Shown here piece by piece: positions 24,738 through 32,394 of a DNA stretch of 64,000 nt; position 1 is the first letter of the stretch, and each line of letters starts with the position of its first letter. Source of the DNA: Microbacterium sp. 67-17. GTDB lineage: Bacteria; Actinomycetota; Actinomycetes; Actinomycetales; Microbacteriaceae. The notes under the pieces were generated by a model, which saw only the letters and a list, made by a program, of their open reading frames with translations, ran no database searches and was not told the origin of the DNA. The position numbers and the translations under genes are program-made. Where the stretch lies: positions 282,225 to 346,224 of the forward strand of contig NZ_MKTR01000002.1 of assembly GCF_001898325.1 (NCBI RefSeq). Direction: 5' to 3'.

Positions 24738-26195
24738 CTACAGCTTGATGCTGACGGCCTTGGTCTGCAGGTACTCGTGGATGGCCGACATCCCCTTCTC
24801 CCGGCCAATGCCGGATGCTTTGTATCCACCGAACGGAGCCTGGACGCCGCCGGCGAAATAGTCGTTCACCGACACCTGCCCAGCCTCGATCTGCGCGGCG
24901 ACCCGGTGGGCCCGTCCGAGGTTCTGCGTCCACATCCCCGCGGTAAGACCGTAGGGGGTGTCATTGGCGATCGCCACGGCCTCGTCCTCGGTGTCGAACA
25001 CGATGACCGACAGCACCGGCCCGAAGATCTCCTCCTGAGCGATGCGCATCGAGTTCTTCACGCCGGTGAAGATCGTCGGCTGGATGAACTGGCCGCCGTC
25101 CACGCCGTCACCGGTCGCAGCTGAGCCGCCGACGGCCACGATCGCACCCTCGTTCTTGCCGATCTCAAGATACTCTTGCACCTTCTTGAACTGCGCCGCG
25201 GTGGTGATCGGTCCCATCTGGGCTCCGGTCCAGCCCGCACCGAGCTTCACGCCTGCGTTCATCGTGACGAGCTTCTCGACGACCTGGTCGTGGATCGAGC
25301 TGTGCACGAGCAGGCGCGAGCCCGCTGCGCACACCTGGCCGGCGTTGATGTTGATCGCCATCAGCGAGCCCGGGATGGCCGCGGAGAGATCGGCATCCTC
25401 GAAGATGATGTTCGGGCCCTTCCCGCCGAGTTCGAGGGTGACCGGGTTGAGGTTCTCCGCGGCGGACCGCATGATTTCCTGTCCAGTCGGGACCGAACCG
25501 GTGAACGTGATGCGGGAGACCCCGGGGTGCTTCACCAGCGCGGCACCGGCCTCGCGGCCGAGACCGGTGACCACGTTGAAGACGCCCGCCGGCAGGCCGG
25601 CCTCGATGGCGAGCTTGGCAAGCACCACGGTCGTGATCGAAGTGTCCTCCGCGGGCTTCACCACGGCGACGTTTCCGGCGGCAAGCGCCGGGGCGACACC
25701 GCGAGCGGCCTGTTGGAAGGCGGCGTTCCACGGCACGATGTGCGCGGTGACGCCGTAGGGCTCCGGGCGCGTGTACGAGACGTGCGTCGCGCCGATCGGG
25801 ATGGTCTCCCCGCCGAGCTTGTCTGCCACGCCGGCGTAGTACTCGAAGTACCGTGCGGCCGTGATGACGTCGAAGCCGGCGTCCATGTAGGACTTTCCGT
25901 TGTCGCGGGACTCGAGCTCGACCAGTCGGTCCTTGTTCTCCAGGATCTTCCTGCTGATCGCGAGGAGGATGCGGCCCCTCTCGAAACCGGGCAGGTCGCG
26001 CCAGGCTGGGAACGCCTCCTGGGCGTTCGCAACGGCGGCATCGACGTCAGCCTGGGCTCCGCGCTGGATCGTGGTGAGTGGAAGACCAGTTGCCGGATCG
26101 AAGGTCTGGAAGGTCGACGCCGTGCTTGCGGAGGCCTCCTCGCCGCCGATGAAGGAGCCGTAGAACTCGGCTACTGCGGGGGCTTCGCTCAGCAC
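24738..26195 (-). CDS. Aldehyde dehydrogenase family protein
   Basis: 485 residues from the GTG at 26195, which overlaps the upstream SDR stop (GTGCTGA). NAD(P)-dependent oxidation of an aldehyde to an acid: the Asn in PWNAAF, cofactor motif FTGSVPTG, catalytic Glu in LELGGKGPN and catalytic Cys in NAGQVCAAGSR are all present. The C-terminus has PFGGYKASGIGREKG. It probably makes the acid that the CoA-transferase or the MmgE/PrpD protein then uses. Confidence 0.94.
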   Translation of the reverse strand: MLSEAPAVAEFYGSFIGGEEASASTASTFQTFDPATGLPLTTIQRGAQADVDAAVANAQEAFPAWRDLPGFERGRILLAISRKILENKDRLVELESRDNGKSYMDAGFDVITAARYFEYYAGVADKLGGETIPIGATHVSYTRPEPYGVTAHIVPWNAAFQQAARGVAPALAAGNVAVVKPAEDTSITTVVLAKLAIEAGLPAGVFNVVTGLGREAGAALVKHPGVSRITFTGSVPTGQEIMRSAAENLNPVTLELGGKGPNIIFEDADLSAAIPGSLMAININAGQVCAAGSRLLVHSSIHDQVVEKLVTMNAGVKLGAGWTGAQMGPITTAAQFKKVQEYLEIGKNEGAIVAVGGSAATGDGVDGGQFIQPTIFTGVKNSMRIAQEEIFGPVLSVIVFDTEDEAVAIANDTPYGLTAGMWTQNLGRAHRVAAQIEAGQVSVNDYFAGGVQAPFGGYKASGIGREKGMSAIHEYLQTKAVSIKL

Positions 26196-26941
26196 AGTGC
26201 ACCGCCATCGACGACCAGGTTGTGGCCGGTGATCATGGAGGCCTCGCGCGAGCTCAGGAAGAGCGCGGCGTTCGCGATGTCGTCCGGGGTGGCGAGGCGG
26301 CCCAGGGGGATGCCGGCGACGATCTTTGGCTTGGCCTCGGCCTCGCGGGCGCCGGGGTTGAAGACGGCTTGCATCGGGGTCTCGGTCGCGACCGGGTCGA
26401 TGCCGTTCACGCGCACGTCGGGGGCGAACTCGACGGCCAGCATCCGGACGAGGTGCACGGCGGCGGCCTTCGTGGCGGAGTAGGCGGCGCTGCCGGGGCG
26501 GGCCTTCAGTCCGGACAGCGACGCGGTGATGAGGAACGAGCCCTTCGCCTTGGCGAGCTCCGGCATCGCTGCCCTTGCGCCGTTCCACGGACCGAACACG
26601 TTCACCGCGTTCATGAGCTTGAAGCGCTCCTCGGATGCGTCAGCCAGCGGACCGACCACGTCGGCGATGCCGGCGTTGGCCCAGAAGATGGACAGCTTGC
26701 CGAAGGCCTCGACGGCCGCGCTGACGGCGGCCTGGTTGCCTTCAAGTGTCGAGATGTCTGCGCTCACCGCGACCGCCTTGCCACCTTCGGCCTCGACGAG
26801 CTCGGCCGTCTCCTGGGCGGCCTCGAGGTTCAGATCGACGATGACGACGGCGGCGCCTTCCTTCGCGAAACGAACAGCGCCTGCGCGACCCATGCCGGAA
26901 CCGCCGCCGGTGATGATGGCTACTTCGTCCTGCAACCGCAT
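26189..26941 (-). CDS. SDR family NAD(P)-dependent oxidoreductase
   Basis: 250 residues. TGGGSGMG cofactor motif, WANAGI (Trp in place of the usual Asn), Ser in ITASLSGLK and the Tyr-Lys pair in YSATKAAAV; the C-terminus MITGHNLVVDGG is typical of classical SDRs. First gene of the minus-strand unit SDR-ALDH-MmgE/PrpD. The upstream region holds two GTCGAC-type operators. Confidence 0.93.
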   Translation of the reverse strand: MRLQDEVAIITGGGSGMGRAGAVRFAKEGAAVVIVDLNLEAAQETAELVEAEGGKAVAVSADISTLEGNQAAVSAAVEAFGKLSIFWANAGIADVVGPLADASEERFKLMNAVNVFGPWNGARAAMPELAKAKGSFLITASLSGLKARPGSAAYSATKAAAVHLVRMLAVEFAPDVRVNGIDPVATETPMQAVFNPGAREAEAKPKIVAGIPLGRLATPDDIANAALFLSSREASMITGHNLVVDGGALC

Positions 26942-26962
26942 CGTTGCCCCAACTCTCTTTTG

Positions 26963-27033
26963 TGTCGACTTAAAGGACGCGATTCGCCCAGAATGAGCGT
27001 ATATTGCCCGCCCTGGCTCGTCAAGTGTCGACA
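26963..27033. promoter_or_regulatory. Divergent promoter region with two TGTCGAC-type operators
   Basis: Minus-strand promoter: TTGACG (27019-27024), 17-base spacer, TACGCT (26996-27001). TGTCGACA at 27026-27033 abuts the -35 box, and TGTCGACT at 26963-26970 lies in the leader. The region serves the SDR-ALDH operon and the divergent CoA-transferase gene. Confidence 0.6.
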
Positions 27034-27124
27034 GCTGCTCCTGGGGTGGCCTAAGTTTGAGGAGAAGATCCGCGGCAGGCGCACAGTGTTGTCGCTCGCA
27101 TGACCGAAAGATACGGAGAACACG

Positions 27125-28354
27125 ATGGCCGACAGCTACCCCGGCCCGCTAGCGGGGATCCGCGTACTGGATTTCACGCAGTTCCTCGCCGGTCCTCACG
27201 GCACACAGGTTCTCGGTGACCTTGGCGCGGACATCATCAAGATCGAGGCTCCGGTCGGCGATTCGAGTCGTATCGTCCCCCCGCACTACGTCCGGGGCGA
27301 CAGCCTCTACTTCCACACGATCAACCGGAACAAGCGGAGTGTGGCGGTTGACATGAAGGCGGCCGGTGCCGTCGAGGTCCTTCGTGAACTGATCGACAAG
27401 AGCGATGTGGTGGTCGAGAACTTCCGGCCGGGCGTGCTCGCCCGGCTGGGTATCGACCGCGAGATCGAACGGGCGCGTCGTCCGGAACTGGTCTGGTGCT
27501 CGATCTCGGGATTCGGGCAGGACGGCCCCGGCGCCGGGCTGCCTGCCTATGACATGATCGTGCAGGCCTTGTCGGGCACCATGAGCCTCACCGGTGAGCC
27601 CGGGGGCTCGCCCGTGCGCACGGGCAACCCGATCGGTGACATCGCCGCCGGGCTGCATGCGGTGATCGGCATCGAGGCGGCGCTGCTGCGCCGGAAGGCG
27701 ACCGGTCTCGGCGACTTCGTGGACATCTCGATGCTGGACTGCCTGATCGCGCTGCTCAGCTACCAGGGCACGTACTACCTGCAATCCGGCGTGATTCCCG
27801 GTCCGCAGGGTGCGCGTCATGACGCAATCCCCACCTACCGGCTGTTCGCCGCGCGCAACGGCACGAGCCTCGTCACGACCGCGAACACCGAGCGGATGTG
27901 GCAGAGCATGGCGAAGGTGCTCGGCCTCGAGGAGCTCATTGAGGATGAGCGGTTCCTCACCAACCCGGATCGGCTGCGGAACAAGGAGGCGCTGTGGGGG
28001 TATCTCGAGCCCGCCTTCCTCGCCCGTGAGGCGGTCGAGTGGGTGGAGCTGTTCAACGAGAACGGTATCCCGGTCGCGACGGTCAACAACCTGGAGCAGG
28101 CACTCACCCACCCGCAGGTCCTGCATCGCGAGATGGTGATCCAGCTGGAGGGGGAGGGCGAGAGCGTCCGCACGCTCGGAAACCCGGTCAAGCTCCAGGA
28201 CTCCGCTCGCACCGAGAACTCGTTCCCCCAGGCGGTCGGAGCGGCCGGCCCAGAGGTGCTCGCCGAGGTTCTCGGCTATGACGCGGAGCGCATCGCGCAG
28301 CTCATCGCCGCGGGGGTCATCGCCACGGAGAAGAAGGCACCCATCCGGGCCTGA
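27125..28354 (+). CDS. CaiB/BaiF (family III) CoA-transferase
   Basis: 409 residues. Transfers CoA from an acyl-CoA donor to a carboxylic acid. N-terminal GIRVLDFTQFLAGPHGTQVL, KIEAPVGDSSR, the FRPGVLARLGID helix and the catalytic Asp in PAYDMIVQALSG are seen. ATG start with GGAGAACACG upstream. It is divergent from the SDR-ALDH-MmgE/PrpD operon and shares its operator region, so it probably activates the acid made by that pathway. It differs from the CoA-transferase at 53948, which pairs with an acyl-CoA dehydrogenase. Confidence 0.94.
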   Translation: MADSYPGPLAGIRVLDFTQFLAGPHGTQVLGDLGADIIKIEAPVGDSSRIVPPHYVRGDSLYFHTINRNKRSVAVDMKAAGAVEVLRELIDKSDVVVENFRPGVLARLGIDREIERARRPELVWCSISGFGQDGPGAGLPAYDMIVQALSGTMSLTGEPGGSPVRTGNPIGDIAAGLHAVIGIEAALLRRKATGLGDFVDISMLDCLIALLSYQGTYYLQSGVIPGPQGARHDAIPTYRLFAARNGTSLVTTANTERMWQSMAKVLGLEELIEDERFLTNPDRLRNKEALWGYLEPAFLAREAVEWVELFNENGIPVATVNNLEQALTHPQVLHREMVIQLEGEGESVRTLGNPVKLQDSARTENSFPQAVGAAGPEVLAEVLGYDAERIAQLIAAGVIATEKKAPIRA

Positions 28355-28761
28355 CGAACGCGGAGAGCCGTGGGATAAGCGCGATGTCGCCGGTCCTGCG
28401 CTGCGCGCCGCAACGCTACTGGCGTGCATCCCGAAGGTGGCCCGGAAGGCGCACGGCTCGCGAGTTGGCTCTGCTTCTTGGTATGGGTCTCCGCCTTCTA
28501 CGGCTGGCCGGGGGACCGTGTCGGACGCCCCCACGAGGAGGGTTGGCCCCGCTCATGTTCATCGGTGGGGAGAGTTCCTAGGCTGCATCCGGACCACTGC
28601 GCCCTCGATCATCGCGGCCCTCGTCATCAGCGGTAGCCGCAGCTCCGGCACGGTCGTCACGATCCTGCGTGCGGCTCTCCGCAGGGCATGGGGGGCGCGG
28701 TATGGTCGGAATGGTGTCCTCGCCCCGGCCGGCCCGGACACCCGCGACCGGGAGGATTGAC
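28355..28761. other. Gene-free stretch before the second GntR gene
   Basis: About 400 bases. Translations in all frames are short and Arg/Pro-rich with no family signal. A -10-like TATGGT lies at 28701-28706, and GGAGG at 28751-28755 belongs to the GntR gene. No strong terminator was found after the CoA-transferase. Confidence 0.5.
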
Positions 28762-29469
28762 GTGGATCTGGACGGCCCTCAGCGGGACACCGCGATCAGG
28801 ATGATGACGCGGATGCTGCGTCTGGAAGACCGGCAGGGATCCCTGGTGGCGCGCATCGCGCTCGACGTGGGCCTGCGCATCATCGATGGCGAACTCGCCC
28901 CGGGCAGCGACGTCAACTCCGTCGAGCTCGCCCAGCGATTCGAGACCAGTCGCACGCCAGTGCGGGAGGCACTGATGTTGCTGGAGAAGCAGAACCTCGT
29001 CGAGGTGCCCGCGCGCCGCCGGCCCCGGGTGACCGACCTCAGCGCGACCCCGATCGAGGAGATCTACCGGGTTCGGGCGCTCCTCAGCGGTCTCGCGGCG
29101 CGGCTCGTTTGCGAGCGCGCCTCCGAGGAGCAGCTGCGCGAGCTGGGCGAGCGACTCGCCGTCATGCGGGATGCGGCAGCTGCCGGTGACACGGGCGGCT
29201 ACTTCTGGGCGAACGTGCACTACAACGACCTTGTGACACAGGTCGCCGGCGACTCGGTGCTCGGCGACCTGCTCGATTCGTTGGGCCTGCGCGTGCTGCA
29301 ATTGCGCCACCGCTCCATGGCTCAGAGCGGGCGCATGCGTGATTCGATGGCGGACCACGAGAGGGTCTTCATCGCTTACTGTCAGCGCGATGCGGACCTC
29401 GCCGCAGCCATGTCGAGCGCCATCGTCCAGGACGCCTACCGGGTCCTGATCGGGAAGTACCGCCGCTGA
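28762..29469 (+). CDS. GntR family regulator, FCD-type
   Basis: About 235 residues from the GTG at 28762, picked because GGAGG stands six bases upstream; an in-frame ATG at 28711 close behind a TATGGT box is the alternative. Winged helix with LDVGLRIIDGELAPGSDV and SRTPVREALMLLEKQ; the FCD domain follows (EEIYRVRALLSGLAARLV, FWANVHYNDLVTQVAG, MADHERVFIAYCQRD). The His and Asp/Glu positions of metal-binding FCD domains seem present. It is the best local candidate to bind the TGTCGACA sites of block B, which is inference. Confidence 0.9.
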   Translation: MDLDGPQRDTAIRMMTRMLRLEDRQGSLVARIALDVGLRIIDGELAPGSDVNSVELAQRFETSRTPVREALMLLEKQNLVEVPARRRPRVTDLSATPIEEIYRVRALLSGLAARLVCERASEEQLRELGERLAVMRDAAAAGDTGGYFWANVHYNDLVTQVAGDSVLGDLLDSLGLRVLQLRHRSMAQSGRMRDSMADHERVFIAYCQRDADLAAAMSSAIVQDAYRVLIGKYRR

Positions 29470-29511
29470 CACTCGCGCGGCCGCGGGGAGGCGCGGATGA
29501 CGGGGTGCCGG

Positions 29512-29846
29512 CTATGCCGTCGCGGCGGCGGCATCCAGCGGGGGGTTGGCGGGCCGCAGCCAGATCGTGAACCCGTCGAAGTGGTCCAGGAACCGGTCAG
29601 CGAGCAGTTCGACGACGGCCTGTCCCTCGGTTACCGCGAGCACGAACAGCACCATGATCGACACGTTCGGGAAGCCCAGCTTTTGCCGTGGACGAACCGC
29701 ATCGCGTCGCGCTCGAGGTGGAAACACGGCTCGGCGACGAGTTCGCGGACGCGGTCGAGGGGTCGCGGCTCAGCCAGGCGGGGGCGCTCGGAGTCTTCCC
29801 CTGAGCCGGTCTCTTCTCGAAGCGGCGTGCGGGCATGATGGAGCAC
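29512..29846 (-). pseudogene. Apparently frameshifted gene of unknown function
   Basis: Two minus-strand frames read like parts of one protein. The upstream part has LDRVRELVAEPCFHLERD and AMRFVHGK; the downstream part has LGFPNVSIMVLFVLAVTEG and VVELLADRFLDHFDGF. They meet at an A-run (GGCAAAAGC on the minus strand, near 29680); adding one A would join them. The start is uncertain; a GTG at 29846 is the first candidate. It is either a decayed gene or a sequencing indel. No family is recognised. Confidence 0.35.
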
Positions 29847-30377
29847 GTGAACCGTCATCCTCGAGCAGACGAATGGATCGAGCGACTGGGACTGCGCGTG
29901 CTCGAGGGTGAATCGGGATGGTGGACTCCCGCCTTCCGTTCGGATGTAGAGGTTCGAACCGTCGACGGTGTGGCATCGCCAGCTGCGAACGCCATCTATT
30001 ACCTGCTCGACCCGCGTCGCCCGATCAATGCGTGGCATTGGCTTGCTGCCGATGACACCCACGTCATCGTCGACGGTGGTCCGGTCGAGTACGTGGTCGT
30101 AGACAGCGATGGCGTGGTGACCTCGTCTGTGGTGACTCGGGAGACTCGGCCGATGATCACCGTCCCGGCCGGATCCTACAAGGCACTTCGACTTGTCGAT
30201 CCCGCGGGTTTCGCGTTGATCTGCTCGGTCGTCACGCCGGCCTGGACTCCCGACAGGGTCCGAATCGGACCGCCGACGCGAATAGAGCGACCCGCATGGC
30301 TCGACGACCTCACGATGTCGGAGCTGACGACCGGCGTCGCGGGTGTGAGGCGGTGTTCGGGCCGGCCAGCGACCTGA
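29835..30377 (+). CDS. Cupin-type protein, DUF985 (Cupin_5) family
   Basis: About 180 residues; two adjacent ATG codons (29835, 29838) are possible starts. The family pattern is GESGWWTPAFRSDVEV followed by NAIYYLLDPRRPINAWHWL, HVIVDGGPVEYVVVDSDG, ITVPAGSYKALRL and ALICSVVTPAWTPDRVRIG. These are the strands of a small beta-barrel related to yeast YML079w-type cupins. The function is unknown. The last 25 residues after the fold look unstructured. Confidence 0.75.
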   Translation: MMEHVNRHPRADEWIERLGLRVLEGESGWWTPAFRSDVEVRTVDGVASPAANAIYYLLDPRRPINAWHWLAADDTHVIVDGGPVEYVVVDSDGVVTSSVVTRETRPMITVPAGSYKALRLVDPAGFALICSVVTPAWTPDRVRIGPPTRIERPAWLDDLTMSELTTGVAGVRRCSGRPAT

Positions 30378-30511
30378 TCAGGCTTGCCCGCCTTCCGCTC
30401 ATCCGCGGCGCTGTGGCGGAGATGCTCGCCCTTGTTGGCAGCATCCGCGCCTGAGATCGAGCGTCGGTGGCGCGAGCTATCGTGAGAGCTGCTAGTCAGA
30501 AGGGGCACCGC

Positions 30512-31681
30512 ATGACCGACTTCGCCCAGCGCATGAATGCCATCACGATCGAGCAGCTTCGTGCCACCGGCGCAACGAAGTGGTCGGCGACGGATGACTC
30601 GATCGGCGCCTTCGTCGCTGAGATGGACTTCGGCGTCGATCCGGCCATCACGGCCGCCTTGCACGCAGCGGTTGACGACGGAGCCTTCGGATACATGCCC
30701 CAGCGGATCGCCGCTGATCTGTCGGATGCAACGGCGGGGTTCCTCGAGCGCCGCTACGGCTGGAGTGTGCCCGCGAGCGATGTGTGGGGCATCCCGGATG
30801 TGATCATGGGACTCGAACTCGCGATGGAGCACTGCTCGGAGCCGGGGTCCAAGATCATCGTTCCCACTCCGTCGTATATGCCGTTCCTGATGGTGCCGCC
30901 GATGCGCGGTCGCGAGGTCATCGAGATGCCCCTCGCCGTGCGGGACGGACGCTACGAGTTTGACCTCGACGCACTGCAGCGCGCGTTCGACGAGGGCGGG
31001 AATCTGCTGCTGCTGTGCAACCCGTACAACCCCGTCGGTCGCGTGTTCTCGCGAGACGAACTGGTCGGGATCGCCGAGGTGGTCGACCGCAATGGCGGGC
31101 GTGTCTTCTCGGACGAGATCTGGGCGCCGCTCGTCTTCTCGGGCGCGACGCACGTCCCGTACGCGACGGTGTCGCCTTCCGCAGCTGAGCACACGATCAC
31201 GGCCATGAGCGCCTCAAAAGCGTGGAACCTCCCCGGTCTGAAGTGCGCCGAACTCGTCCTCACGAGCGACCGCGACCGCGAGACGTGGGACCGGATCGGG
31301 CGGTTCTCGGGCCACGGCACCAGCAACCTCGGTGCGATCGCCAACGCCGTCGCCTTCCGCAGCGGTGACGCGTGGCTCGCCGACCTCGTGCCCTACCTCG
31401 AGGGCAACCGCGACCGCCTCCTCTCACTCCTTGCCGAGCACCTCCCCGGAGCCTGGATGCCGAAACCCGAGGGTACCTATGTCGGCTGGATCGACTTCCG
31501 CGGCGCCGGGATCGACGATCTGCCCGCTGAGTACTTCGCGCGGGAGGCATCCGTCACTCTCACGGAGGGGACGATGTGCGGACAGGCGGGTGCGGGATTC
31601 GCGCGTCTCATCTTCGCGACGCCCCAGCCTGTGCTCGATGAGATCGTTCGCCGGCTCGCCGCGGTGACCCCAGTGCGCTAG
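30512..31681 (+). CDS. PLP-dependent aminotransferase, MalY/PatB type
   Basis: 389 residues from the ATG at 30512 with AAGGGG upstream. Fold type I PLP enzyme; MalY/PatB relatives are cystathionine beta-lyases (C-S lyases). Evidence: TKWSATDDSIGAFVAEMDF near the N-terminus, substrate/PLP region PYNPVGRVFS, the Asp in FSDEIWAPL, and the PLP Lys in SASKAWNLPGLK. The stop overlaps the end of the convergent glycosyltransferase gene by a few bases. A role in cystathionine or cysteine-conjugate cleavage is likely. Confidence 0.93.
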   Translation: MTDFAQRMNAITIEQLRATGATKWSATDDSIGAFVAEMDFGVDPAITAALHAAVDDGAFGYMPQRIAADLSDATAGFLERRYGWSVPASDVWGIPDVIMGLELAMEHCSEPGSKIIVPTPSYMPFLMVPPMRGREVIEMPLAVRDGRYEFDLDALQRAFDEGGNLLLLCNPYNPVGRVFSRDELVGIAEVVDRNGGRVFSDEIWAPLVFSGATHVPYATVSPSAAEHTITAMSASKAWNLPGLKCAELVLTSDRDRETWDRIGRFSGHGTSNLGAIANAVAFRSGDAWLADLVPYLEGNRDRLLSLLAEHLPGAWMPKPEGTYVGWIDFRGAGIDDLPAEYFAREASVTLTEGTMCGQAGAGFARLIFATPQPVLDEIVRRLAAVTPVR

Positions 31682-32394
31682 ACCGGCTCGGCAGTGACCG
31701 CCCCGAGACCCCGATGCTGATCGCGAAGGTATGCCGCGTAGCCGCCGGGGGTGCGTCCAACGAGTCGTCCCGACGTGAGGACCTCGGCCAGGTCGCTGGC
31801 GACGACATGCGCTCCCGCCGTGCGGCAGCGCTCGGCCAGTATCACGTCTTCGTGCTCCGGGACGTCGCTGAAACCTCCCGCCGCACGGTAGACATCGGCC
31901 CGCACGCCGAGGTTTGCCCCGTGAACGTGCCCGTTCGGGCGGCCCGGCGTATGCGTGTCGAGCCACAGCTGCCGGTGCTGCGGGGTGAGGTCGGCGAAGT
32001 CTGGCCGCACGGTACCGATGACCATGTCAGCACCCTCGCGAGCGAGGCCAAGCTGAAGGGTGAGCCAGTTCGACGGCACCACCGAGTCCGCGTCGGTGTT
32101 GGCGATCCAGACCCGCCGGTCCGCGGCGGGCGCGAGGCCTCTGAGCGCAGCGGTGACCCCCACGGAGCGCGCAACGCCGACAGATCCCGCATCGATCTCG
32201 ACGACGGGGAACGGATGCCGCCGCGCCACCGATGCCGACCCATCGGTGCTCGCGTCGATCACCACGTACACCGCAACCGGCACCCGGACGCGCGAAACGG
32301 CGACTTCCACGGATTGCAGGCATCGGGACAGCAGCTGCTCTTCGTTGTGGACGGGAATGACCACGGCAAGCGCACGGATGCTGGAGCCGATCAC
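31678..32394 (-). CDS. Family 2 glycosyltransferase
   Basis: About 238 residues from the GTG at 32394, which overlaps the upstream stop (GTGA). GT-A fold: VVIPVHNEEQLLSRCLQSV, acceptor-loop VIDASTDGS, the DxD-like NTDADS, and a later GANLGVRADVYRAAGGF...EHEDVIL segment. No membrane segment. Third gene of a coupled unit with the PIG-L/methyltransferase fusion and the acyl-CoA dehydrogenase-like gene. The acceptor is unknown. Confidence 0.92.
   Translation of the reverse strand: MIGSSIRALAVVIPVHNEEQLLSRCLQSVEVAVSRVRVPVAVYVVIDASTDGSASVARRHPFPVVEIDAGSVGVARSVGVTAALRGLAPAADRRVWIANTDADSVVPSNWLTLQLGLAREGADMVIGTVRPDFADLTPQHRQLWLDTHTPGRPNGHVHGANLGVRADVYRAAGGFSDVPEHEDVILAERCRTAGAHVVASDLAEVLTSGRLVGRTPGGYAAYLRDQHRGLGAVTAEPV

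Noticed and set aside
29670-29690. Programmed ribosomal frameshifting at the A-run
   Set aside because: The run is only four A in GGC-AAA-AGC, without a classical X-XXY-YYZ slippery site or a clear downstream pseudoknot; an indel is simpler.
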